64,000 nt of DNA from Chryseobacterium sp. LAM-KRS1 (GTDB taxonomy: Bacteria > Bacteroidota > Bacteroidia > Flavobacteriales > Weeksellaceae): the NCBI RefSeq assembly GCF_013184525.1, contig NZ_JAAOIZ010000004.1, forward strand, positions 124,001-188,000, read 5' to 3'. Below are positions 55,121 through 62,412 of the stretch, one piece after another. How positions within the stretch are numbered: position 1 is the stretch's first letter; every line of letters starts with the position of its first letter. Below the pieces are notes generated by a model. It did not search any database and was not told where the DNA came from. It was given only the letters and a program-made list of their open reading frames with translations. The translations under genes and the position numbers were made by a program.

Positions 55121-56515
55121 ATGAATTACAGAATAGAAAAAGACACCATGGGTGAAGTGCAGGTACCTGCTGATAAATTCTGGGGAGCGCAGACCGAACG
55201 ATCCAGAAACAATTTCAAGATCGGACCGGAAGGTTCAATGCCTCATGAAATTATTGAAGCTTTTGCTTATCTGAAAAAGGCAGCCGCTTATGCCAACACC
55301 GATCTGGGAGTTCTTCCTGCTGAAAAGAGAGATATGATCGCGAAGGTTTGTGATGAGATTCTGGAAGGAAAGCTCAATGATCAGTTTCCATTGGTTATCT
55401 GGCAAACAGGCTCCGGAACACAATCGAATATGAATATCAATGAAGTAGTATCAAATAGGGCTCATGTTAATAATGGCGGAACACTTGGTGATAAATCTGA
55501 AATTCACCCGAATGATGATGTGAACAAGTCTCAATCTTCCAATGATACCTATCCTACCGCAATGCATATTGCTGCCTATAAAAAAGTAGTTGAAGTAACC
55601 ATTCCTGCGGTTGAAAAACTAAAAAATACGTTAGCCGAAAAAGCTAATGCTTTTAAAAATGTCGTAAAAATCGGAAGGACCCATTTAATGGACGCTACTC
55701 CTCTTACTCTTGGACAGGAATTCTCAGGCTATGTCGCTCAACTGGAATTCGGTCTCAGAGCATTACGAAATACTCTTCCGCATCTTTCTGAATTAGCTTT
55801 AGGAGGAACTGCAGTAGGAACAGGCCTTAACACTCCAAAAGGTTATGATGTAGCTGTAGCGGGATATATTGCAAAGTTTACCAATCATCCTTTTATAACT
55901 GCGGAAAACAAATTCGAGGCACTTGCTGCCCATGATGCCATAGTGGAATCCCATGGAGCCTTAAAACAATTGGCCGTATCACTATTTAAGATCGCCCAGG
56001 ATGTAAGATTATTAGCTTCGGGACCCCGTTCCGGGATTGGGGAAATTCATATTCCTGAAAACGAACCGGGATCATCTATCATGCCCGGAAAGGTAAATCC
56101 TACCCAAAATGAAGCTTTAACTATGGTTTGTGCGCAGGTTTTAGGAAATGACACTACCATCTCCTTCGCCGGGACCCAGGGAAATTACGAACTAAACGTT
56201 TTCAAGCCTGTTATGGCGTATAATTTTCTTCAGTCAGCTCAGTTAATTGCTGATGCATGCATTTCATTTAACGACCACTGCGCTGTTGGAATTGAACCTA
56301 ATTATGAGAGAATTAAAGAGCTTGTTGATAAATCTTTAATGTTGGTAACTGCTTTAAATACCCATATTGGTTATGAAAATGCAGCTAAAATTGCAAAAAC
56401 AGCCCATAAAAACGGAACAACATTAAAAGAAGAAGCCGTTAATCTGGGACTTTTAACCGCTGAACAATTTGATGAGTGGGTAAAACCGGAAGACATGGTC
56501 GGAAGCTTAAAGTAA
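55121..56515 (+). CDS. fumC: Class II fumarate hydratase
   Basis: 464 residues of the fumarase/aspartase superfamily. It performs the same fumarate-malate reaction as its neighbour but without an iron-sulfur cluster. Motifs in order: [52 protein letters not shown], the [20 protein letters not shown] region, and the signature [15 protein letters not shown] with the catalytic serine loop. It is divergent from the class I gene across 137 bases. A terminator-like hairpin follows it. Confidence 0.97.
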   Translation: MNYRIEKDTMGEVQVPADKFWGAQTERSRNNFKIGPEGSMPHEIIEAFAYLKKAAAYANTDLGVLPAEKRDMIAKVCDEILEGKLNDQFPLVIWQTGSGTQSNMNINEVVSNRAHVNNGGTLGDKSEIHPNDDVNKSQSSNDTYPTAMHIAAYKKVVEVTIPAVEKLKNTLAEKANAFKNVVKIGRTHLMDATPLTLGQEFSGYVAQLEFGLRALRNTLPHLSELALGGTAVGTGLNTPKGYDVAVAGYIAKFTNHPFITAENKFEALAAHDAIVESHGALKQLAVSLFKIAQDVRLLASGPRSGIGEIHIPENEPGSSIMPGKVNPTQNEALTMVCAQVLGNDTTISFAGTQGNYELNVFKPVMAYNFLQSAQLIADACISFNDHCAVGIEPNYERIKELVDKSLMLVTALNTHIGYENAAKIAKTAHKNGTTLKEEAVNLGLLTAEQFDEWVKPEDMVGSLK

Positions 56516-56521
56516 CAAACA

Positions 56522-56551
56522 GAAAGGCCTTGGAGAAATCTAAGGCTTTTG
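56522..56551 (+). terminator. Probable terminator after fumC
   Basis: AAAGGCCTTGGA and TCTAAGGCTTTT arms, imperfect, around GAAA, followed by GTTTT. Confidence 0.55.
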
Positions 56552-56628
56552 TTTTAAGCATTTAAGCACTGATCTTCTGATTATTTTTTTCATAAATTAG
56601 TGATACATAAATATTTAAACTAATAACT

Positions 56629-56823
56629 ATGAAAAATCTTGCAAAGCTTAACAGAGAAAATTTAAAGAAAATAGTGGGTGGACATACTTGTCCGAGTGGA
56701 ACCCGTCACATCATTTACAACGGATATCATGGCTGCTGCTTATCCGCCCCTTCAGGAAATCCATGTACTTCTGGAATGTGCTTTGTAGAAGCAGACATGT
56801 GTTCGGAAGAACCGCCAATGTAA
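56629..56823 (+). CDS. Double-glycine leader, six-cysteine bacteriocin-like peptide
   Basis: 64 residues. The leader MKNLAKLNRENLKKIVGG (18 residues) ends in the GG processing site used by peptidase-containing ABC exporters. The 46-residue core begins HTCPSGTRH and has six cysteines (residue 21, a CC pair near 36-37, and three more at about 46, 51 and 58), enough for three disulfide bonds. It fits the bacteriocin-like GG-leader peptides common in Chryseobacterium and relatives. No exporter, immunity gene or modification enzyme is adjacent, so export would rely on a remote system. A strong terminator follows. Confidence 0.8.
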   Translation: MKNLAKLNRENLKKIVGGHTCPSGTRHIIYNGYHGCCLSAPSGNPCTSGMCFVEADMCSEEPPM

Positions 56824-56831
56824 TTTCATAA

Positions 56832-56866
56832 ACAAGGCCGGAAAATCATTTTCCGGCCTTTGTTCA
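56832..56866. terminator. Bidirectional terminator after the GG-leader peptide gene
   Basis: AACAAAGGCCGGAAAA-type arms: AACAAGGCCGGAAAAT and ATTTTCCGGCCTTTGTT, nearly perfect, with a short C centre. Confidence 0.88.
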
Positions 56867-56894
56867 ATAGATTTATATAAATATATGTGTTTTC

Positions 56895-57932
56895 TTACCA
56901 CCAAAGGGCTACTCCAAAAATCAGTGCTTTATCATTTTTAAAAGTATCATCTTTAAAGAAATTGCTGAAATCCTTCTTTACAAAAATACTGAAATCGTTA
57001 TAGGAAAGTGTAACCTGACCACCATATACGAAAGGATTGACCTGGTAATTCGCACGGTCTCTCGAGTCGAATCCGTCTCCTTTGAAGATATTATTACTCG
57101 ACATTTTTATCCCTCCATACACATTAGCTCCAACCTTGAATCCCTTATTATAGTCTCTGTACTGAATATCCATTCCTGCACTTTTAAGTTTTGAAAAATT
57201 ATACTGCAAACCCAAAGGAATCATGATATAGCCCGTTCTCAACTTACTTTTATCTATACTTCCCTGATATTTCTGCAAATGGACATTCGAATTGGCATCC
57301 TTTGCAAAAATCATATTATCATCCAAACGCAGTGTTCTCCAGGAAAATCCAACACCGGAAATAAGACCCCATGGACTGGTTCTGCTAAATTGATAGTTAA
57401 ATTTAAAGCCGAATTCCAGATTATTGGAATATCCCATATGCTTATCGAGGTCATTATCGGACAAATTATTTGTAAGCGTCATTACTCCATAAGAGAAATA
57501 ACCATCCAAACTTCTTGTCGGCCTGAACTTCTTCAAAAGCTTCGCCCTTAGTTCTTCCTTGGAAGTAACATCAGTATTGAGAAGTGAATACCTCACCTGT
57601 TTCTGAATCACCATATCGAGGTCAAAACCCAAATCCCGTATCCTTTGGTCAATTTTTTCTGAAAAGCGATCTGCAATGTCTGCTTTCTGCTTATTAAACT
57701 CATTCTTTTCGAGTCCTTTGCTCTGAAGATCTAAAAGCTCAGCTTCCATAAGTTTTTTCTCCTCCTGAATAATTGTATTAATCTCTGTTGCATATTCTTC
57801 TACTTTTTCCTTGACCATAGGACTCACATCGGATTCTTCTTTTGAAGGAAGATTAAACGTAGGTTTTTTCTGTGCATATGCTGTGGCAGAAAAAAGGCAC
57901 ACGAATCCTATCAGGATAAATTTCTTGATCAT
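56895..57932 (-). CDS. Outer-membrane beta-barrel protein in an ECF sigma operon
   Basis: 345 residues. Signal peptide (about 1-20, ending AYAQ), then a helical, heptad-rich segment (about 35-110, with KVEEYATEINTIIQEEKK) and a barrel-like domain with strands such as GYFSYGVMTLTNN and LRTGYIMIPLGLQYNF, ending VALWW. The C-terminal aromatic residues fit an outer-membrane barrel. I recognise no named family. It is the third gene of a sigma / anti-sigma-like / barrel operon, 27 bases downstream of the previous gene, and is probably made and sensed under envelope stress. Confidence 0.8.
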   Translation of the reverse strand: MIKKFILIGFVCLFSATAYAQKKPTFNLPSKEESDVSPMVKEKVEEYATEINTIIQEEKKLMEAELLDLQSKGLEKNEFNKQKADIADRFSEKIDQRIRDLGFDLDMVIQKQVRYSLLNTDVTSKEELRAKLLKKFRPTRSLDGYFSYGVMTLTNNLSDNDLDKHMGYSNNLEFGFKFNYQFSRTSPWGLISGVGFSWRTLRLDDNMIFAKDANSNVHLQKYQGSIDKSKLRTGYIMIPLGLQYNFSKLKSAGMDIQYRDYNKGFKVGANVYGGIKMSSNNIFKGDGFDSRDRANYQVNPFVYGGQVTLSYNDFSIFVKKDFSNFFKDDTFKNDKALIFGVALWW

Positions 57933-57959
57933 AGTATTATTTTTTTATCGTTAAAATTA

Positions 57960-58574
57960 TTATTTGCCGTTCAGATCGATAGTCGCAACATTACTTTTGC
58001 CTTTGGTCTTTTCAATAGCATCTTTATGTTCAACCGAAAAAAGCAATGTTGAGGGGTCAACATATCTTTTCCTGCCAGCCGGTACCTTTGCAGAATCCGT
58101 CTGTGCTATAATTTTGGCAGGAGGTGTTTCTATAATAACAGGTACTAACTCAGAAGCGTTTTCTTTAATGACTGGTAATTTTTTGCTATCTCTGTACACA
58201 ACTGCCTCAGAGGCCTCTAAATTCTCAGATGGTTCAATATTCTTTGTCTCATCCTTCTTTTTTACATCCTGTAGCACCATTGCCGGAGATTCTTTTACCA
58301 CTTCTCTTATCACTTTCTTTGCACCGGAAGAGGTTTTTCTTTCCGTAATCTGAACTTCTGAAGGCTTTTGTTTATTGTAAAATACCAGAACTGAGCCTAA
58401 ACTGAAAAGCAGAATAAGACACGCTGCAACCAATAACCAGTTAAGTTTTGATTTTGGACGATCGTTCTGTGTGTGATTCTGAATTTCAGACCACAAATCT
58501 CTGGAAGGATTTATTTCTCTTTCTTCAATTTGTTTTCTGATCTGATTTTCAAAATTATTTTTAATAGTGTTCAT
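57960..58574 (-). CDS. Anti-sigma-like single-pass membrane protein
   Basis: 204 residues. An N-terminal cytoplasmic part (about 1-44, with NQIRKQIEEREINPSRDLWSEIQ), one membrane helix (about 46-66), and a periplasmic tail rich in Glu, Lys, Pro and Thr. The layout is that of an anti-sigma factor or regulator. The gene overlaps the ECF sigma gene by 14 bases, which supports that pairing, though no ZAS-type zinc motif or FecR domain is seen. No enzymatic motif. Confidence 0.75.
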   Translation of the reverse strand: MNTIKNNFENQIRKQIEEREINPSRDLWSEIQNHTQNDRPKSKLNWLLVAACLILLFSLGSVLVFYNKQKPSEVQITERKTSSGAKKVIREVVKESPAMVLQDVKKKDETKNIEPSENLEASEAVVYRDSKKLPVIKENASELVPVIIETPPAKIIAQTDSAKVPAGRKRYVDPSTLLFSVEHKDAIEKTKGKSNVATIDLNGK

Positions 58575-59121
58575 TTTTTAGTGTTTTTTGTTGTTGAAAG
58601 TAAATCTTTCTTAATCTCTCTTTTGCTCTGAATAATTGCGTCTTGCTCATGGCTATGGAGATCTGTAGTGTATCGGCAATCTCCTGATGAGAGTATCCTT
58701 CCAAAACATACAGGTTAAAAACCATTTTATATGCATCCGGCAACTGATCCAAGAGCTCCTGGGCATTAAAATCAAATACTAGCTCCTCTTCATTGCTTTC
58801 ATCCATGAAAGATTGGTTGATTTCATCGAGGTAAAAAACGGTTTTACGGCTTTTGATAAAGTTTAAACATTCATTAACAACAATTCTTCTTGCCCATCCC
58901 TCAAGGTTGCCATCTCCTCTGAAACTTTCAATATGTTGAAAAATCTTACAAAATGCTCTGATAAGGCAATCTTCTGCCTGATACAGATCACTGACGTAGC
59001 TTTTACTTACACTCAGAAATTTTTTTACATTTTGATCATAAAAGAATTTCTGGGCAGCCGCATCCTGTTTTTTCAGGCGGCTAAGCAAATCCTCTTTTTT
59101 ATTTCCAAACAAAAGTTTCAT
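58561..59121 (-). CDS. ECF-type RNA polymerase sigma factor
   Basis: 186 residues with sigma region 2 (AQKFFYDQNVKKFLSVSKSY, LYQAEDCLIRAFCKIFQHI, GDGNLEGWARRIVVNECLNF) and region 4 (LPDAYKMVFNLYVLEGYSHQEIADTL, then ISIAMSKTQLFRAKERLRK as the recognition helix). It directs RNA polymerase to envelope-stress-type promoters. The downstream overlapping gene is the likely regulator. A GTAACC...TGTCT element in its own leader fits autoregulation. Confidence 0.93.
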   Translation of the reverse strand: MKLLFGNKKEDLLSRLKKQDAAAQKFFYDQNVKKFLSVSKSYVSDLYQAEDCLIRAFCKIFQHIESFRGDGNLEGWARRIVVNECLNFIKSRKTVFYLDEINQSFMDESNEEELVFDFNAQELLDQLPDAYKMVFNLYVLEGYSHQEIADTLQISIAMSKTQLFRAKERLRKIYFQQQKTLKNEHY

Positions 59122-59143
59122 TTAAGATTAGTTTCTACTTTAA

Positions 59144-59169
59144 AGACAACAGGATTTCAAAAAGGTTAC
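59144..59169 (-). promoter_or_regulatory. Probable ECF-type autoregulated promoter (GTAACC-N15-TGTCT)
   Basis: On the minus strand GTAACC (59169-59164) and TGTCT (59148-59144) are 15 bases apart, 23 bases upstream of the sigma ATG. The AAC-containing -35 box is typical of ECF sigma factors, and the same leader style is seen before other Flavobacteriia ECF genes. Confidence 0.5.
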
Positions 59170-59225
59170 ACAAAAAAAATTTTTTTTATTTTAATCGATA
59201 AATATTATAACAGTTGATCCGTATT

Positions 59226-60161
59226 TTATCCCGAAAAGTCGTCCAGCATATCTCGGGTCGGAGCAAAGAATAATGTCCCTGTTTTAGCGGTGCTAAAATC
59301 TAAAATCCTGTCATAATTCCCTGCCGGATCGCCAATAAACATGTTGGTAAGCATTTTTTTCACTGTTGTAAAGGTGCTTGCATATGCGATAAAATAAGTT
59401 CCGAATTCATTGGTTGATGGATTCCCAAATGGCATGTTATCTCTAACGATTTTTAATTCTTCACCATTTTCACCTTCAATATTGGCTAAAGCAATGTGGG
59501 AATTAGATGGTTTTACGGAATCAGACATCTCAATGTCATTTTCCTTTGACCTTCCGATCACTTTTTCCTGTTCGTCAGTCGAAAGTCCTTTCCACGCATC
59601 CATATTGTGAAGGTACTTCTGAACAAAAAGATAGCTTCCCCCTTTGTAGGCTAAATCTTCGTCTCCTACTTTTGCAAAATAATCACGGTCTTCTCCGTGC
59701 GGATTTTCGGTTCCATCTACAAACCCTAAAATTGACCTGGCATCCCAATATTTAAATCCATGAATTTCCAATATACTTTCAGCAACGGAGCTTAATAATT
59801 TTGATATCTCAATGGCCATATCAAAGCAAATACTTTTATTGTCTGCCCTTAAGTGAAAATGCAGGTCGCCGGGAGTAGCAACAGCAGTATGTTTTACCCC
59901 TTTTATTTCTTCGAAATTGGCTAATTCTTTAGGAAGTGGTGTTGGGAGATCCAGTTTTTTCCATGCTTCATATCCAATCGCCATAATACAGCTTGCTCTG
60001 CTATCCGGAAATCTGTTGAAAACAGAATTGTTAAGATTTAAAACCAAAGCGCATAGTTGCTGAAATATTTTTTCCAATTGAGGGCCCTCTTGTAGCTTCC
60101 ACACCATAAAAATAGTGTTACTGTTAGGATAATCAGTAACGTTCTGTGACTCTTGATTCAT
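59226..60161 (-). CDS. Dyp-type heme peroxidase
   Basis: 311 residues. Dye-decolorising peroxidases are heme enzymes that oxidise bulky substrates with peroxide. The diagnostic GFVDGTENPHG motif with the catalytic aspartate is near residue 149, and the expected proximal histidine is in SNSHIALAN near residue 220. LGFVDG is preceded by FKYWDARSI. There is no Tat or Sec signal, so it is cytoplasmic, and no encapsulin gene is next to it. The ABC exporter gene ends 24 bases before its ATG, so it may share that transcript. Confidence 0.94.
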   Translation of the reverse strand: MNQESQNVTDYPNSNTIFMVWKLQEGPQLEKIFQQLCALVLNLNNSVFNRFPDSRASCIMAIGYEAWKKLDLPTPLPKELANFEEIKGVKHTAVATPGDLHFHLRADNKSICFDMAIEISKLLSSVAESILEIHGFKYWDARSILGFVDGTENPHGEDRDYFAKVGDEDLAYKGGSYLFVQKYLHNMDAWKGLSTDEQEKVIGRSKENDIEMSDSVKPSNSHIALANIEGENGEELKIVRDNMPFGNPSTNEFGTYFIAYASTFTTVKKMLTNMFIGDPAGNYDRILDFSTAKTGTLFFAPTRDMLDDFSG

Positions 60162-60185
60162 TTGTATTTTGTTTTTAAATTAAAA

Positions 60186-60893
60186 TTATAGGGAAACCTG
60201 ATCCGCAAAGTACTGCTCAAGATCACGCAACGTCTCCGGATTAGTCTGAATGTCTTTAACCATCTTTCCTTTATTAACCACCACAATCCTGTTGCACACT
60301 TCGGTTGTATGCGATAAATCGTGACTGGATATCAAAAAAGTAACTCCTTCTTGCTTGGAGAGTTCTTTGATCAGGTTTTTAAGCTTTATTTGGGTTGAAG
60401 GATCCAGGTTGGCAAATGGTTCATCCAAAATAATGATCTCCGGACTTCCGATAATCGCTCCCACGATTCCCACTTTTTTCTGATTACCCTTTGACAGATC
60501 CCGGACATATTTACCGGAGTTAAGGATTTCTCCATTAAACAAATCATAAAACGGTTTTAAAAACTCATCTACAGAGGCTTTGTTTTGCCCGCGCAGTTCA
60601 CCGATAAAATAGAAGTACTCTTCGGGTGTTAGATAGCCTATTAAAAACGTATCATCTACAAACGCAGAAACTTTACTTTTCCATGCTTCAGATTCGTTTA
60701 CTTTGATACCATCAATGCCCACAAAGCCTGTTGTCGGCTGAATAAGATCCAGCATCAGACTGAAGAGTGTCGTTTTCCCTGCACCATTATTTCCAACCAG
60801 CCCAAAAGTTTCTCCCTGAGGGATTTCAAGGTTTTCAATGTTTAGAACAGTAGCTGTACCGTATATTTTGGATAAATTATGTATTGTGATCAT
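60186..60893 (-). CDS. ABC transporter ATP-binding protein (partner of DUF5687)
   Basis: 235 residues. Walker A GNNGAGKTT near residue 34, signature DLSKGNQKKVGIVGA near 130, Walker B IIILDEPFANLDP near 152, switch histidine in ISSHDLSH. The YIGELRGQNK-type Q-loop region is present. It sits four bases after the DUF5687 permease stop, so the two proteins form one transporter. Similar pairs in Flavobacteriia export unknown substrates. Confidence 0.93.
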   Translation of the reverse strand: MITIHNLSKIYGTATVLNIENLEIPQGETFGLVGNNGAGKTTLFSLMLDLIQPTTGFVGIDGIKVNESEAWKSKVSAFVDDTFLIGYLTPEEYFYFIGELRGQNKASVDEFLKPFYDLFNGEILNSGKYVRDLSKGNQKKVGIVGAIIGSPEIIILDEPFANLDPSTQIKLKNLIKELSKQEGVTFLISSHDLSHTTEVCNRIVVVNKGKMVKDIQTNPETLRDLEQYFADQVSL

Positions 60894-60897
60894 TCTG

Positions 60898-62364
60898 TTA
60901 ATCTTTATTTTTAAATGCCTCTAGTGTACTGTATTTTTCTCTTTTATAGTGCCTCACAATGATATCAAAGATCTTTTCTCTGAACAAGAAGCCAATCACC
61001 CCTAAAACTGCAATGCTGATTACGCCTCCTGTGATCCCGAAAGAATATTTAGAGATAGCAAAAACAGCCATGGGCAACAACATTTTAGGTATCAGCAATA
61101 ACATTGCTTTTAAATTAAAACTATTTTTTTGGCCGATTCTTTTTTCCTTTGAATTAAGATCGATCTGCGTTTTATTAAACGCTCCTGACCATAATGTAAA
61201 TTGTGAGTTAACTCCCATATTATATAGGCCTGCCGCTAAAAAGGTGATATATATTTCCCATCCGAAATACACATAAAATGCTGCAAGCACCATTGACAGA
61301 GAGGTTATAATATTCATGAGCCACCATTTGGCTTTAAGATATTCTTTATAGGGCACATTTAAGGTCATCATCAACGGATAATAAGAACTGTCGAATGCAG
61401 GAACTCTCTGTCCAAATAAAAACTGAAAGCCGCCTGTTACAAACAATCCCATGAACATCATCATAGCCGGAGTCTTATATACCGGAGAGACCAGCATCAG
61501 AAGACCATAAAAAACAAAAAAGAAACTTCCCAATAAAATACCTTTTGTTACCTTATTTCGTCTGAGCATTTTTACGTCATTATTGATAAAAGTTCCTAAT
61601 GCGCCATACTTATTCAAAAAGGCGATATTTTCTGTTTTACCAATCGTTTTTTTAGCTTCAAGTCCCTGATCAAGATAAAATTCCCTACGGATATGATTAA
61701 AGCATAACCACCACAATACTAGAAACAAAACAAAGGCGATTACTGCATAATACGGTTTTTCATAAAAGCTATAAAACACCGTTTCTGAATAAGATAAAAC
61801 AGGAATAATCTGGTAATAGTTCAACAAAGCAAAAGCTCCAAAAACAATCGCTACTGCAATGGCAATCTTTTCTTTATCATTGAAAAATATATTAATAAAA
61901 TTATTTAGGTAAAAAAGAGAAGAGACCCCTATGAACCACCCAAAAATTTCTAAAAACCCGTATCCATTGAATAAGGCGATCAAAGAAAAGGTAATCAGGA
62001 AAAGAGAATTAAACCAGCTGAATGCAGACAGAAATGTCTTAACCAGCATATAATTAACCAATGTTTTCTTTGAAATATTCAGGGTAAGAAAGGGCTTGAT
62101 GTTCTGAGTAGGCATTTCCTGCCAGATGTATTTGGCAGCAAGGTCGATAATCCATCCTATAATTAAAAATCTTGAAACTATTTTTAAGGGATCCTGATGA
62201 AGCTCTTCCTGTACATAAAAGAAAGCTGCGAATGCTCCACCTGCTAAACATGCCATAAAATAAAGAATCCCCATAAAACGAAGGATCTTCATTGCCATGT
62301 TAATCCCAACGGAAGTACCACGAAAAAAACTCTTGATTTCTAACCTGAGGAATTTTAAAAACAT
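60898..62364 (-). CDS. DUF5687 family ABC transporter permease
   Basis: 488 residues with about twelve hydrophobic helices and no large soluble domain. The N-terminus LRLEIKSFFRGTSVGINMAMKI and the GQRVPAFDSSYYPLMMTLNVPYKEYLKAKWWLM region match the DUF5687 family, which occurs in Bacteroidota next to an ATPase. The exported substrate is unknown. It is the first gene of a unit with the ATPase and possibly the DyP peroxidase downstream. Start chosen at the ATG at 62364. Confidence 0.9.
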   Translation of the reverse strand: MFLKFLRLEIKSFFRGTSVGINMAMKILRFMGILYFMACLAGGAFAAFFYVQEELHQDPLKIVSRFLIIGWIIDLAAKYIWQEMPTQNIKPFLTLNISKKTLVNYMLVKTFLSAFSWFNSLFLITFSLIALFNGYGFLEIFGWFIGVSSLFYLNNFINIFFNDKEKIAIAVAIVFGAFALLNYYQIIPVLSYSETVFYSFYEKPYYAVIAFVLFLVLWWLCFNHIRREFYLDQGLEAKKTIGKTENIAFLNKYGALGTFINNDVKMLRRNKVTKGILLGSFFFVFYGLLMLVSPVYKTPAMMMFMGLFVTGGFQFLFGQRVPAFDSSYYPLMMTLNVPYKEYLKAKWWLMNIITSLSMVLAAFYVYFGWEIYITFLAAGLYNMGVNSQFTLWSGAFNKTQIDLNSKEKRIGQKNSFNLKAMLLLIPKMLLPMAVFAISKYSFGITGGVISIAVLGVIGFLFREKIFDIIVRHYKREKYSTLEAFKNKD

Positions 62365-62412
62365 AACCTTTTTTTTACATTAGTAAATATAATGTAAAAA
62401 ATGTTACAAAAC

